From Massilia sp. PDC64 (GTDB taxonomy: Bacteria > Pseudomonadota > Gammaproteobacteria > Burkholderiales > Burkholderiaceae_D): a stretch of DNA of 64,000 nt. A program made the translations under genes and the position numbers. This document shows, one piece after another, positions 25,909 through 35,230 of the stretch. Position 1 is the stretch's first letter, and each line of letters opens with the position of its first letter. The stretch spans positions 186,001 to 250,000 of the forward strand of contig NZ_FMZS01000004.1 in the NCBI RefSeq assembly GCF_900101265.1. Reading direction: 5' to 3'. The notes under the pieces are model-generated. The model saw nothing but the letters and a program-made list of their open reading frames with translations. It searched no databases and had not been told where the DNA came from.

Positions 25909-26976
25909 TCAGAATTTCTGCATGAGGCCGAGCGTGAGGCCCGAGCCGTGGCGGTCGTTGGGGCGGGATCCCGTCTTGCCTGCCGCGTCGCCGCGCCAGA
26001 CCGTGTAGTCGGCTTCGACATAGGCCGTGGTGCGCGGCGCGAGCGTCTTTTCGACGAACAGGAAGCCGCGGTCGAAACCGTCGTCGACGAATCCCGTCGC
26101 CTCGCGCCGCACGCCGTACCACGCTGTCGTCACGAGCACGTCGCGCGCGATCGCACGGTTGACGCCCGCGGACAGCACGCGCTGGACGACGCGCTTCGAG
26201 GGCCCCGTGTCGGCATCGTTGCGCGCGGCGTTGGCCTTGAACTGCCAGGCGCCCAGACGCACGGCGGTGCCCAGGCTCCACGCATCGAGCGGCAGGCCGT
26301 CGCGGCTGCGGAATTGCATCGTCGCGCCGGAGACGACCCAGTCCGGACGCTGGTACGCGAGGGCGACGCCGTGGCTGCTGGAGGCGCCCGCATCGCCCGC
26401 GACCTCGCCGGCCGAATACGCAGCGCGCGCCTGCCACGGCCCCACGGTGGCCGTGTACTTGACCGTGTTGTCCAGGCGGTAGAAGTTGTCCGCGTAGCCG
26501 CTCGGGCCATACTGGCGCCCGAACGCGTGCGTGCCGAACGCGGTGTTGGAAAGGCCGGCCACGTTGATGTTCGGGTTGAACGACGCGTCGCGCTTGCCGA
26601 TCGGGTCGACCGGGATCAGGGCGTCGGAAATCAGGTTGGCCTGGCGTCCGATGGCGAGCTGGCCGTACGGCGTATCGAGGCCGGCCCACGCCTGGCGGTC
26701 GAACAGGCGGTCGCTCTTGGCCTGCGTGCCCGTGTCGGCGTTCATCCCGCCTTCGAGCCGGAACACGGCTTTCAACCCGCCGCCCAGGTCTTCCTGGCCG
26801 CGGATGCCCCAGCGGCTGGTCTGGTTCACGCCGCTCGCAACGGCCGTCGAGCTGCCGGGGAGGCCGTCGGTCGCGCGCACGCCGACGTCGACGATGCCGT
26901 ACAGGTTCACGCCCGTCTGGGCGCAGCAGGTGCCGCCGGCAAGCAGCAATGCGGTGAAGGCGCAGGAATGGCGCAT
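25909..26976 (-). CDS. Gram-negative trimeric porin
   Basis: A 355-residue outer-membrane porin of the burkholderial/neisserial 16-strand type. It has a signal peptide (about 1-20), then the classic opening VNLYGIVDVGVR, SRWGIRGQEDLGGGLKAVFR and DRQAWAGLDTPYGQLAIGRQ, and the terminal aromatic residue in GLMQKF required for outer-membrane assembly. It is the first gene of the minus-strand operon with the binding protein and symporter, and is divergent from the LysR gene across 107 bp. It presumably lets the transported anion cross the outer membrane. Confidence 0.92.
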   Translation of the reverse strand: MRHSCAFTALLLAGGTCCAQTGVNLYGIVDVGVRATDGLPGSSTAVASGVNQTSRWGIRGQEDLGGGLKAVFRLEGGMNADTGTQAKSDRLFDRQAWAGLDTPYGQLAIGRQANLISDALIPVDPIGKRDASFNPNINVAGLSNTAFGTHAFGRQYGPSGYADNFYRLDNTVKYTATVGPWQARAAYSAGEVAGDAGASSSHGVALAYQRPDWVVSGATMQFRSRDGLPLDAWSLGTAVRLGAWQFKANAARNDADTGPSKRVVQRVLSAGVNRAIARDVLVTTAWYGVRREATGFVDDGFDRGFLFVEKTLAPRTTAYVEADYTVWRGDAAGKTGSRPNDRHGSGLTLGLMQKF

Positions 26977-27083
26977 GTTGTCTCCTTGTGATGCCTTCTT
27001 GTCGAGGCCGATGTGTGAATGGGTGAATCATCCGACAAAAGGAATGATTTGATAATTGCAAATTTCCAGCGTATTCTTGCGTC

Positions 27084-27983
27084 ATGCGCATCAATTACGA
27101 TCTTCATGACTTGCAGGCGTTCGTAGCCGTCGCGGAACGGGCCAGTTTTCGCCAGGCGGCCGCCGACCTGTTCCTGTCCCAATCGGCGCTGAGCCGGCGC
27201 ATCGACAAGCTCGAGGAGAGCCTCGGCGTGAAGCTGTTCGAGCGGACGACGCGCCGCGTGCAGCTGACGAACGTGGGCCAGACCTTCCTCGTGAACGTGC
27301 GCACGGCGCTGGACGGCCTGGAAGACGCGGTGCTCGGCGTCGCCGACCTCGCGGCGCACCGCACGGGTTCCGTCACGTTCGCGTGCGTGCCGTCCGCCGT
27401 GTGGCATTTCCTGCCGGACGTGCTGACGCGCTACAGCGAACGCTTCCCCCGCATCCGCGTGCGCGTGCACGACGAGAGCGCGCAGGACGTGCTGAACCTC
27501 GTGCTGGCGGGGGAAGCGGATTTCGGGATCAACTTCACGGGTGCGGAAAACCCGGAGATCGTGTTCGAGCCGATCTACGTGGAGAGCTACGTGCTGGCGA
27601 TGCGCAGCGACCATCCACTGGCGACCCGCAAGGAAATCAGCTGGAAGGAGACGGTCGACGAGCGCTACATCTCGGTCGCGAAGTCGAGCGGCAACCGCAC
27701 CGTCATCGACGCGGCGCTGGCCGGCGTCGAGAAGCACCCCGTCATCCTGTGCGAGGTGAACCACGTATCGGGCGTGCTGGCCCTCGTCGAGGCGGGCATG
27801 GGCGTGGCGGCGGTGCCGGGCCTGTCGGTGCTGCCGGGGCGCCAGGGCACGATCGTCGGCGTGCCGCTCGTGAATCCTGCGATCCACCGGACGCTGGGCC
27901 TGATCTCGAAGCGCGACCACACGATGGCGCCGGCCGCGCGCACCCTGTTCGACATGCTCAGGGAAGCGTTAGTGAAGCCTTGA
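27084..27983 (+). CDS. LysR-type transcriptional regulator
   Basis: A 299-residue regulator. The winged helix-turn-helix covers about residues 1-62 (DLQAFVAVAERASFRQAAAD, LSRRIDKLEESLGVKLFERT), and the remainder is the co-inducer-binding domain. It is transcribed away from the porin/binding-protein/symporter operon, the standard arrangement for a LysR activator of its neighbour. The AT-rich gap 26990-27083 is the likely shared control region. The inducer is probably the transported acid or a derivative (inference). Confidence 0.92.
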   Translation: MRINYDLHDLQAFVAVAERASFRQAAADLFLSQSALSRRIDKLEESLGVKLFERTTRRVQLTNVGQTFLVNVRTALDGLEDAVLGVADLAAHRTGSVTFACVPSAVWHFLPDVLTRYSERFPRIRVRVHDESAQDVLNLVLAGEADFGINFTGAENPEIVFEPIYVESYVLAMRSDHPLATRKEISWKETVDERYISVAKSSGNRTVIDAALAGVEKHPVILCEVNHVSGVLALVEAGMGVAAVPGLSVLPGRQGTIVGVPLVNPAIHRTLGLISKRDHTMAPAARTLFDMLREALVKP

Positions 27984-28835
27984 GCGGCGCTGGCTCCACA
28001 GCAGGCCGGCCAGCACGAGCGCACCGCCGGCCGCGTGGTAGCCGTGCAGCCGTTCGCCCAGCAGGCCCCAGGCGCCGAGGGCGACCAGCAGCGGCAGCAG
28101 GTTCATGAACACCGCGGCGCGCGCGGGACCGATGCGCTTGATGCCGTTCATCCAGCAGAACGGCGCGCCGATCGACGCCGCGGTGCCGGCATACAGGACC
28201 AGCGGCAGGTTGTGCGCCGTGATGGGCGCGGCGGGCGCGAGCCACCAGAACGGCGCGAGGCACAGGACACCGAAACCGATCTGCACATAGAGCTGTTCCC
28301 ACGTCGACAGCGGCAGCGCCCAGCGTTTCAGCAACACGCCATACACGGCGTTCGACGCGACGGCGACCACCATCAGGCCGTCGCCCGGATGCAGTCCGCC
28401 ATGCAGCAGCCGCCCCGGATCACCCTGCGCCGCGAGGAGGATGACGCCGGCCAGCGACAGCACGGCGCCGCCGACGGTGGCACGCGTGGGCCGCTCGCGC
28501 ACGGCTGCCGCGGCGAGCAGCGCGGACATCAGCGGCATGGTCGCGACGATGACCCCCATGTTGACCGCGGTCGTCGTCCGCGCGGCCTCGTACGCGAGTC
28601 CCTGGTACGTCGCCATCCCGAGGCCGCCCAGCAGTGCGAGCTTCGGCAGGTGCCGCGCGACTACAGCACGCTTCTGCCACACCGCGCGGGCGACGAACGG
28701 CGTGAGGATCGCACCGGCCAGCACCCAGCGGTAGAAGGCGATGGCGGCCGGTTCGATGGCGGTGGCGGCGGACTTGGTCACGAGCGTGTTGCCGGTCCAG
28801 ATGCACACGGCGAACAGGGGATAGAGGGTATTCAT
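27969..28835 (-). CDS. EamA/DMT-superfamily exporter
   Basis: A 288-residue inner-membrane protein with ten predicted helices built as two EamA repeats (the first begins FAVCIWTGNTLVTKSAA, the second about residue 155 with VVAVASNAVYGVLLKRWA). Such proteins export metabolites or amino acids; the substrate is unknown. Its 3' end overlaps the convergent LysR gene by 15 bp, and its start is 81 bp from the divergent LysR gene at 28917, which is its likely regulator. Confidence 0.88.
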   Translation of the reverse strand: MNTLYPLFAVCIWTGNTLVTKSAATAIEPAAIAFYRWVLAGAILTPFVARAVWQKRAVVARHLPKLALLGGLGMATYQGLAYEAARTTTAVNMGVIVATMPLMSALLAAAAVRERPTRATVGGAVLSLAGVILLAAQGDPGRLLHGGLHPGDGLMVVAVASNAVYGVLLKRWALPLSTWEQLYVQIGFGVLCLAPFWWLAPAAPITAHNLPLVLYAGTAASIGAPFCWMNGIKRIGPARAAVFMNLLPLLVALGAWGLLGERLHGYHAAGGALVLAGLLWSQRRSRLH

Positions 28836-28916
28836 GCCGCCATCATCCACGGGCCGCGGGTCGTGCGTAAAGTGATATCCTTGCAGGCAACCCGTGCACG
28901 CCATGCAGCAATTGCG

Positions 28917-29834
28917 ATGACTCTCCACACGCTCGATCTCAACCTCCTCGTCGATCTCGACACCTTGCTGCAGACCGGCAGCGTGGCCGGCGCGGCGCAG
29001 CGCCTCCACGTGAGCGCGCCCGCGATGAGCCGCCGGCTGGCGCGGCTGCGCGACGCGTTCGACGATCCGCTGTTCGTGCCGGCCGGGCGCGGGCTCGTCC
29101 CCACGGCACGCGCGCTGGCGTTGCGCGAGGCCGTGACGGCCGCCATCGACCAGGTGCGGGGTGTGCTGCAGCCGCCCAGTGTCGATTTTGCGACCTCGCA
29201 GCGGACGTTCGCCATCCGCGCCAACGACGGCTTTGCCGGCGCGTGGGCCGCCCGCCTGGCGGCAGCGATGCGCGCCGAGGCGCCTGGCGTCGCGCTGCAA
29301 TTCCTGCCGCGTGCGAGCCGCGACCCGGATGCGTTGCGCAGCGGCGAAGTGGACCTGGACATCCTCGTCGTGAAGGGGCCGGAGCCGGGCATTCTCACGG
29401 AGCGGCTGTTCACGGCGTCGTTTGTGGGCGTCGTCCGCCGCGGCCACCCCTTGTGCGCCACGCGGCGCCGGGCGAAAATCACTGCGGAGGAATTCGTCGC
29501 CTGGCAGCACATCGCCACGTCGCCAGGCCGGCGCTCGTGCGCGGCCGTCGATGCGGCGCTGGCCGAGCGGGGCCTCGCGCGCACCATCGCCCTCGTCGCG
29601 CCGGGTTTCCAGGCCGCGCTGTCGATGGCGCTGGCGTCCGACTTCGTCGCCGTGATGCCGGCGCCGTTCGTGCAGTGGGCGATGGCGACGATGCCCCTGC
29701 AGACGTTTGCGCTGCCGCTCGCGTTGCCGGCCGTGGAAGTGGAACAGTGCTGGCACCAGCGCCAGCATGCCGACCCCGTCCACGCGTGGCTGCGGCGCCA
29801 CGTCAAGGCCGTCTGCGCACAGGCGACGGGCTAG
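28917..29834 (+). CDS. LysR-type regulator, divergent from the EamA exporter
   Basis: A 305-residue LysR regulator with a NodD/LeuO-like opening: LDLNLLVDLDTLLQTGSVAG, then SAPAMSRRLARLRDAFDDPLFV. The C-terminal domain reads FAIRANDGFAGAW and onward as in this branch. The ATG at 28917 is the first codon compatible with the domain; the longer open frame upstream is antisense to the exporter gene. The divergent pairing suggests it controls eamA-type efflux. The sugar ABC operon that follows has its own promoter. Confidence 0.9.
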   Translation: MTLHTLDLNLLVDLDTLLQTGSVAGAAQRLHVSAPAMSRRLARLRDAFDDPLFVPAGRGLVPTARALALREAVTAAIDQVRGVLQPPSVDFATSQRTFAIRANDGFAGAWAARLAAAMRAEAPGVALQFLPRASRDPDALRSGEVDLDILVVKGPEPGILTERLFTASFVGVVRRGHPLCATRRRAKITAEEFVAWQHIATSPGRRSCAAVDAALAERGLARTIALVAPGFQAALSMALASDFVAVMPAPFVQWAMATMPLQTFALPLALPAVEVEQCWHQRQHADPVHAWLRRHVKAVCAQATG

Positions 29835-29847
29835 GACGTTGTTTTGT

Positions 29848-29904
29848 TTGACACTGATTTTTTCGGGATGTTATAGTCGGACCATGCCCATGGGAACGTT
29901 TCCA
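29848..29904 (+). promoter_or_regulatory. Promoter and LacI operator of the sugar ABC operon
   Basis: TTGACA (29848-29853) and TTATAG (29871-29876), 17 bp apart, form a strong sigma-70 promoter. TGGGAACGTTTCCA (29891-29904), a LacI-family palindrome, lies 14 bp downstream of the -10. It matches the operators at 35196, 36667, 61196 and 61345. Confidence 0.8.
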
Positions 29905-29965
29905 TGGCATGCCGCGAAGTAGAAAAAAGGCGCCGGCCCCGCCAGGACGCCATAACGGAGACAGC

Positions 29966-31195
29966 ATGTACGGAACCCGCAGGGCATTGTTGGGCGCGTG
30001 GCTGTGCGCGACAGCAATCGCGGCGCACGCCGGCCCACGGGCCGAGGTGATCCACTGGTGGACGTCCGGCGGCGAGTCGGCCGCCGTGAAGCAGGTCGAG
30101 CAGGCCTACCGCGCCGCCGGCGGGACGTGGGTCGACACGGCGATCGCGGGCGGCGACCAGTCGCGCGCCGTCACCATCAACCGCATCATCGGCGGCAATC
30201 CGCCGACGGCCGCCCAGTTCAACACGTCGAAGCAGTTCCTGGACATCATCGAGGAAGACCTTCTGAACCCGGTCGACGACCTCGCCCGGCGCGAGGGCTG
30301 GGACCAGGTGCTGCCGGCGCCCATCGTCGACGTGATCAAGGTGCGCGGCCACTGGTACGCCGTGCCGATGAACATCCACATGCAGACGTGGATCTGGTAT
30401 TCGAAACCGGCGTTCGCGAAGGCCGGCATCACGCGCGAGCCGGCCACGATGGACGAGCTGTTCGCGGCGCTCGACAAGCTGAAGGCGGCGGGCATCATCC
30501 CGCTCGCGCACGGCGGCCAGGCGTGGCAGGACATCCTGCTGTTCTCGATGGTCCTGTCGAACATGGGCGGGCGCGACCTGTACCTGAAAGTGATCCGCGA
30601 CCGCGACCAGGCCGCGATCCGTTCCGCCGCGTTCCGCAAGGTGCTCGTCGCCTACAAGCGCCTGCAGGGCTATGTCGATCCCGCGTCGCCGGGCCGCAAC
30701 TGGAACGACGCGACGGCGCTCGTCATTAGCGGCAAGGCCGGCATGCAGATCATGGGCGACTGGGCGAAGGGCGAGTTCATCGCCGCGGGCCAGGCGCCGG
30801 GCCGGCAGTTCGGCTGCCTGCCGGGCCTGGGCGCGGACAGCCCGTACCTGATCCAGGGCGACGTGTTCGTGTTCCCGAAGACGGACGACGCGGGGGCGCT
30901 GCGTGCGCAGAAGCTGCTCGCGTCGGTCGTCGACCAGCCGGGCGTGCAGCTCGCGTTCAACAAGCTGAAAGGCTCGGTGCCCGTGCGGCTGGACGCGGAC
31001 GACAGCCAGTTCGACGCGTGCGCGCGCAAGGGCATGGCGATCCTGCGCGACCCGAAGCGGCCCGTCGGCGTCGCCGAGGTGTACCTGACGCCGGACCAGA
31101 ACGGGGCGCTGCAGGACGTGCTGACCGCCTACTGGAACACCAACATGCCCGTCGAGCGGGCCCAGAACAGCATCGCTTCGGCGCTGCGCTACTGA
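29966..31195 (+). CDS. Sugar ABC transporter, substrate-binding protein
   Basis: A 409-residue periplasmic protein of the extracellular solute-binding family 1. It has a signal peptide (about 1-22, ending AAHA), then VIHWWTSGGESAAVKQVEQA, the usual start of CAZy-linked oligosaccharide binders, and tryptophan-rich stretches (MQTWIWYSKPAF) suited to sugar stacking. ACGGAGACAGC precedes the ATG at 29966; the frame is open upstream, but that part includes the operator. It is the first gene of a four-gene importer operon. The substrate is probably a beta-gluco-oligosaccharide, judging from the GH1 and GH3 neighbours. Confidence 0.92.
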   Translation: MYGTRRALLGAWLCATAIAAHAGPRAEVIHWWTSGGESAAVKQVEQAYRAAGGTWVDTAIAGGDQSRAVTINRIIGGNPPTAAQFNTSKQFLDIIEEDLLNPVDDLARREGWDQVLPAPIVDVIKVRGHWYAVPMNIHMQTWIWYSKPAFAKAGITREPATMDELFAALDKLKAAGIIPLAHGGQAWQDILLFSMVLSNMGGRDLYLKVIRDRDQAAIRSAAFRKVLVAYKRLQGYVDPASPGRNWNDATALVISGKAGMQIMGDWAKGEFIAAGQAPGRQFGCLPGLGADSPYLIQGDVFVFPKTDDAGALRAQKLLASVVDQPGVQLAFNKLKGSVPVRLDADDSQFDACARKGMAILRDPKRPVGVAEVYLTPDQNGALQDVLTAYWNTNMPVERAQNSIASALRY

Positions 31196-31196
31196 C

Positions 31197-32072
31197 ATGG
31201 CGACCCTTCGTCTCACCCGCGTCACGCCATACACCGCGCTGCTGCCGATGGCCCTCGTGGCCGCACTCGGCTACCTCGGCGCGGGCCTGTGGACCTTCTA
31301 TATCTCGCTGACCGGCTCGCGCACGTTCCCGTCCGGGCACTTCATCGGCCTCGCGCAATACCACCGGCTGTTCGACAACGAGCGCTGGATGCTCTCCCTG
31401 CACAACCTGGCCGCGTACGGCGTGCTGTTCGTGCTCGCGTGCCTCGTGATCGGCTTCCTGCTCGCCGTGTTCATCGACCAGAACGTGAAGGGCGAGGGCG
31501 TGTTCCGCACGATCTTCCTGTATCCGTACGCGATGTCGTTCGTGGCGACGGGCCTTGTGTGGCAATGGCTGCTGACGCCCGGCGACGGCATCGACGGCAC
31601 CCTGCGTGCGCTCGGCTTGTCCGACGTGCGCTTCGACTGGATCGTGTCGCAGGACTGCGCGATCTACACCGTCGTCATCGCCACCGTCTGGCAGATGTCG
31701 GGCCTCGTGATGGCGCTGATGCTGGCGGGGTTGCGCGGTGTCGATCCCGAGATCTGGAAGGCGGCGCGGCTGGACGGCATTCCCCCGTGGCGCGTGTATG
31801 CGCAGATCGTCCTGCCGATGCTGTGGCCGACCATCGCCACCGTCCTGCTGTTGCTGTCGACGGCCGTGGCGAAGCTGTACGATGCCGTCGTCGCCATGAC
31901 GCAGGGCGGCCCCGGCATCGCCAGCGAGGTGCCGGCCAAGTTCATCATGGACCACCTGTTCCTGCGCTCGAACGTGGGCCTGGCCTCGGCCGGCGCGATC
32001 GTGCTGCTCGTACCGGTGCTGGCGCTGCTCGCGCCCTATGCCTATGCCCGCAGCCGCAAGGAGGCCGCATGA
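31197..32072 (+). CDS. Sugar ABC transporter permease 1 (MalF/UgpA type)
   Basis: A 291-residue inner-membrane permease with six helices. The EAA loop that contacts the ATPase is visible as EIWKAARLDGIPPWRVYAQI followed by VLPML near residue 185. It starts 1 bp after the stop of the binding-protein gene and overlaps the next permease gene by 4 bp (ATGA), so translation is coupled. Confidence 0.93.
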   Translation: MATLRLTRVTPYTALLPMALVAALGYLGAGLWTFYISLTGSRTFPSGHFIGLAQYHRLFDNERWMLSLHNLAAYGVLFVLACLVIGFLLAVFIDQNVKGEGVFRTIFLYPYAMSFVATGLVWQWLLTPGDGIDGTLRALGLSDVRFDWIVSQDCAIYTVVIATVWQMSGLVMALMLAGLRGVDPEIWKAARLDGIPPWRVYAQIVLPMLWPTIATVLLLLSTAVAKLYDAVVAMTQGGPGIASEVPAKFIMDHLFLRSNVGLASAGAIVLLVPVLALLAPYAYARSRKEAA

Positions 32073-33001
32073 AAATGGAGTCGATCGTTCCGCCGCTGCC
32101 GGCCGCGGCGCCTCTCGCCGCGCAGACGACGCCGGCCCGCCGCGCGCGCCGCCGCTGGACACCGGCACGCATCGGCCTGTACGTGTTCCTGCTGGGCGCC
32201 GCGCTGTTCTTCCTGCTGCCGCTGTACGTGATGATCGTGACCTCGCTGAAGTCGATGGACGAGATCCGCCAGGGCGGCATCTTCGCGCTGCCGCTCGCGC
32301 CGACACTCGAGCCCTGGCGCCTCGCGTGGAGCGGCGTGTGCACGGGCGCGGCCTGCGACGGCGTGCGCACCGGGTTCTGGAATTCCGTCGCCATCACCGT
32401 GCCGTCGACGATCCTGCCCATCCTGCTGGGCGCCGTGAACGGCTACGCGCTGTCGTTCTGGCGTCCCCGCGGCGCGAACATCCTGTTCGGCATCCTGATG
32501 GCGGGAGCGTTCGTCCCCGTGCAGGTGATGATCTACCCGCTCGTGCGCGTGATGGCGCTGGCGGGCATCTTCGGCAGTCTCCCCGCCATCGTGCTCGTGC
32601 ACCTCGTCTTCGGCATGCCCGTCATGACCCTGCTATTCCGGAATTACTACTGCAACGTGCCGCACGAGCTGTTCCAGGCCGCGCGCATCGACGGCGGCGG
32701 GTTCTGGCGCATCTTCCTGCAGGTGATGCTGCCGATGTCGCTGCCGGTCGTCGTCGTCGCGGCGATCATGCAGGTGACGGGCGTGTGGAACGACTACATC
32801 CTCGGCCTCGTGTTCGCGGGGCGCGACAACATGCCGATGATGGTCCAGCTGAACAACGTGATCAACACGACGACCGGCGTCCGGCAGTACAACGTGAACA
32901 TGGCGGCGACGATCCTCACCGCGCTCGTGCCGCTCGCGCTGTACTTCTTCTCGGGCCGCTGGTTCGTGCGCGGCATCGCCGCCGGTGCCGTGAAAGGATA
33001 A
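32069..33001 (+). CDS. Sugar ABC transporter permease 2 (MalG/UgpE type)
   Basis: A 310-residue permease with six helices after a basic, Ala/Pro-rich N-terminal tail of about 35 residues. The EAA loop is ELFQAARIDGGGFWRIFLQV followed by MLPM at about residue 205. The ATG at 32069 lies within the stop region of the first permease gene, with GAGG just upstream. It pairs with that permease as the heterodimeric channel; the ATPase gene begins 3 bp after it. Confidence 0.93.
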   Translation: MKMESIVPPLPAAAPLAAQTTPARRARRRWTPARIGLYVFLLGAALFFLLPLYVMIVTSLKSMDEIRQGGIFALPLAPTLEPWRLAWSGVCTGAACDGVRTGFWNSVAITVPSTILPILLGAVNGYALSFWRPRGANILFGILMAGAFVPVQVMIYPLVRVMALAGIFGSLPAIVLVHLVFGMPVMTLLFRNYYCNVPHELFQAARIDGGGFWRIFLQVMLPMSLPVVVVAAIMQVTGVWNDYILGLVFAGRDNMPMMVQLNNVINTTTGVRQYNVNMAATILTALVPLALYFFSGRWFVRGIAAGAVKG

Positions 33002-33004
33002 GGG

Positions 33005-34057
33005 ATGGCCAACGTCTCGCTGCGCAAACTGAACATCGTCCTGGGCGGCAAGCCCATCATCCGCGACCTCGACCTCTGCGTGGAGCCCGGCGAATTCCTC
33101 GTGCTGCTCGGGCCCTCGGGCTGCGGCAAGTCCACGCTGCTGCACAGTATCGCGGGCCTCGTCGACAGCGATTCCGGCGCCATCGAGATCGGCGGGCGCG
33201 ACATGACGGATGCCGACCCGAGCGAACGGGGGATCGGCATGGTGTTCCAGTCGTACGCGCTGTACCCGACGATGACCGTCGAGGACAACATGTCGTTCGG
33301 CCTGCGCATCGCCGGCACGCCGAAGGCGGAGATCCGCCGCCGCGTGGACCGCGCGGCCGCCATGCTGCAGCTGGATGCTCTCCTGCGCCGCAAGCCCGCG
33401 CAACTGTCGGGCGGCCAGCGCCAGCGCGTCGCGATCGGGCGTGCGCTCGTGCGCGAGGCGCAAGTGTTCCTGTTCGACGAACCGCTGTCCAACCTGGATG
33501 CGAAACTGCGGGCGGAACTGCGGCGCGAACTGAAACTGCTGCACCAGACGCTCGGCTCGACGATGATCTACGTGACGCACGACCAGGTGGAGGCGATGAC
33601 GCTCGCGAGCCGCATCGTCGTCATGCATGGCGGAGAAATCCAGCAGATCGGCACGCCGCTGGACGTGTACGAGCGCCCCGCGAACCGTTTCGTGGCGGGC
33701 TTCCTCGGCGCCCCGGCGATGGCATTCATCGACGGGGCGCTGGATGCGCAGGGCCGTTTCTCGGCCGACGGATTCAGTGTCGTGCCCACCGTCGAATCGC
33801 GTCCCGCCGCGCAGGCCGCCGTGCTGGGCGTACGGCCCGAGCACGTCGAGATCCGCGCCGGTGGCGACTTGACGGGCGAGGTCACGCTCGTAGAACCGAT
33901 GGGCAATCACCAGGTCGTGTGGATGCGGTGCGGGGCCGCGGCGCTGGCGTCGCTCGTGCATGACGCGCGCCGTTTCGCGCCGGGCGAACGCGTGGCGTTC
34001 GCGATCGATGCAACGCGGGTGTCGCTGTTCGACCCGGCGAGCGGAAATCGCCTCTGA
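33005..34057 (+). CDS. Sugar ABC transporter ATPase (MalK/UgpC type)
   Basis: A 350-residue cytoplasmic ATPase. Walker A is GPSGCGKST (about residue 37), the signature is LSGGQRQRVAIGRAL (about 135), Walker B is VFLFDEPLSNLDAK, and the switch His lies in YVTHDQVEAMTLA. The C-terminal third is the MOI/TOBE regulatory domain (VLGVRPEHVEI). Such ATPases can serve more than one sugar importer. It ends the operon; the LacI gene follows after 53 bp. Confidence 0.94.
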   Translation: MANVSLRKLNIVLGGKPIIRDLDLCVEPGEFLVLLGPSGCGKSTLLHSIAGLVDSDSGAIEIGGRDMTDADPSERGIGMVFQSYALYPTMTVEDNMSFGLRIAGTPKAEIRRRVDRAAAMLQLDALLRRKPAQLSGGQRQRVAIGRALVREAQVFLFDEPLSNLDAKLRAELRRELKLLHQTLGSTMIYVTHDQVEAMTLASRIVVMHGGEIQQIGTPLDVYERPANRFVAGFLGAPAMAFIDGALDAQGRFSADGFSVVPTVESRPAAQAAVLGVRPEHVEIRAGGDLTGEVTLVEPMGNHQVVWMRCGAAALASLVHDARRFAPGERVAFAIDATRVSLFDPASGNRL

Positions 34058-34110
34058 ATCCGGTAAATGCAGTATCCTTCGGACGAATCGACAGTATTGA
34101 GGAAGAGTTT

Positions 34111-35139
34111 GTGGCAACTATCAAGGATGTAGCGAAGCTGGCCGGGGTCGGCCTGGGCACCGCGTCGCGCGTGGTGAGCGGGAAGGGCTCGGTGTCGCCG
34201 GCGACGCTGGCACGCGTGAAGAAGGCGATCGACGAGCTGGGCTTCCGGCCGTCGCACGCGGCGCGCGCACTGCTGTCCGGTACGAGCCGCATGGTCGGCG
34301 TGTACATCCCCGTGCTGAGCGGGACGTTCTATACGCCGATCCTGCAGATCATCGATACGGAACTGCGCGCGGCCGGCGTGCACATGGTGCTCGCGTTCGG
34401 CGTGGGCCTGGGCGACGAGCGCCGCCAGGCCATCGAAGGCGTCGAATTCCTCGTCGAGCGCGGTTGCGACGGCCTCGTCGTGATGACGAGCGCGCTGCTG
34501 GAAGAAGACGTGGCGGCGCTGGGCGCGAAGTCGGGCCAGCTCGTCGCGCTGAACCACAGTTTCGAGTCCATGCCCGACCAGTGCTTCACCGTCGACCACA
34601 CGCTGGGCGGCCGCCTCGCGGCGCGCGCGCTGCTGGACCACAAGCACCGCAAGATCGCCGTCGTCGAAGGCCCGCGCCAGCTGGAAGACAACCGCGCCCG
34701 CATCGACGGCTTCATGAGCGAGCTGCGCGACAACGGCATCGACCCCGCGAAGATCTGGCGCCTCGAGAGCGACTTCTCGCCGGCGGGCGGCTGGGCCGCG
34801 GCCAAGCAGCTGCTCGATTCCGGCTACCCGTGCACGGCGCTGTTCTGCGCAAACGACGAGATGGCCGTCGGCGCGCTGTCGTACTTCCAGGAAGCCGGCA
34901 TCCGCGTGCCGCACGACCTGTCCGTGCTCGGCTATGACGACACCCCCAGCGCCGCGTTTTCCGCCCCGCGTCTCACGTCCGTGCACATGCCGTGGCGCGA
35001 GATGACGCAGAACGGCATCAATGCCTTGCTGAACCTGTGCTACGACATGCGCCGTCCCGTCACCCGCGAATTTCCCGTCAGCGTGACGCTGCGGGCGTCG
35101 CTGGCCAAGGCCCCGAGCGCGCGCCGCAAGGCCGCATGA
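34111..35139 (+). CDS. LacI-family repressor, candidate regulator of the beta-glucan regulon
   Basis: A 342-residue regulator with a GTG start preceded by TGAGGAAGAG. The helix-turn-helix is ATIKDVAKLAGVGLGTASRV (residues 2-21), the hinge is RPSHAARALLSG, and a sugar-binding domain follows. Its place between the ABC importer and the GH1 gene, and the five TGGAAnCGTTTCCA palindromes in front of importer, GH1, GH3, TonB receptor and GH16 genes, make it the best candidate for that regulon. The inducer would be a beta-glucoside or glucose derivative. The link of protein to site is inferred. Confidence 0.9.
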   Translation: MATIKDVAKLAGVGLGTASRVVSGKGSVSPATLARVKKAIDELGFRPSHAARALLSGTSRMVGVYIPVLSGTFYTPILQIIDTELRAAGVHMVLAFGVGLGDERRQAIEGVEFLVERGCDGLVVMTSALLEEDVAALGAKSGQLVALNHSFESMPDQCFTVDHTLGGRLAARALLDHKHRKIAVVEGPRQLEDNRARIDGFMSELRDNGIDPAKIWRLESDFSPAGGWAAAKQLLDSGYPCTALFCANDEMAVGALSYFQEAGIRVPHDLSVLGYDDTPSAAFSAPRLTSVHMPWREMTQNGINALLNLCYDMRRPVTREFPVSVTLRASLAKAPSARRKAA

Positions 35140-35156
35140 GACTTATTCACTGATCC

Positions 35157-35185
35157 GGCGCGCCGCCGCATGCGCGCCTTTTTTT
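35157..35185 (+). terminator. Rho-independent terminator after the LacI gene
   Basis: GGCGCGC (35157-35163) pairs with GCGCGCC (35172-35178) around an 8-base loop, followed by seven T. This ends the importer/lacI transcript just before the GH1 operator. Confidence 0.7.
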
Positions 35186-35195
35186 GCGGCGGCTC

Positions 35196-35209
35196 TGGAA
35201 AGCTTTCCA
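35196..35209 (+). promoter_or_regulatory. LacI operator in front of the GH1 gene
   Basis: TGGAAAGCTTTCCA is a perfect 14-bp palindrome ending 21 bp before the GH1 start. It differs from the other sites only at the centre (AGCT instead of nCGT). No convincing -35/-10 pair is visible between the terminator and the gene. Confidence 0.65.
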
Positions 35210-35230
35210 ATCACAACGACACAGACTACG

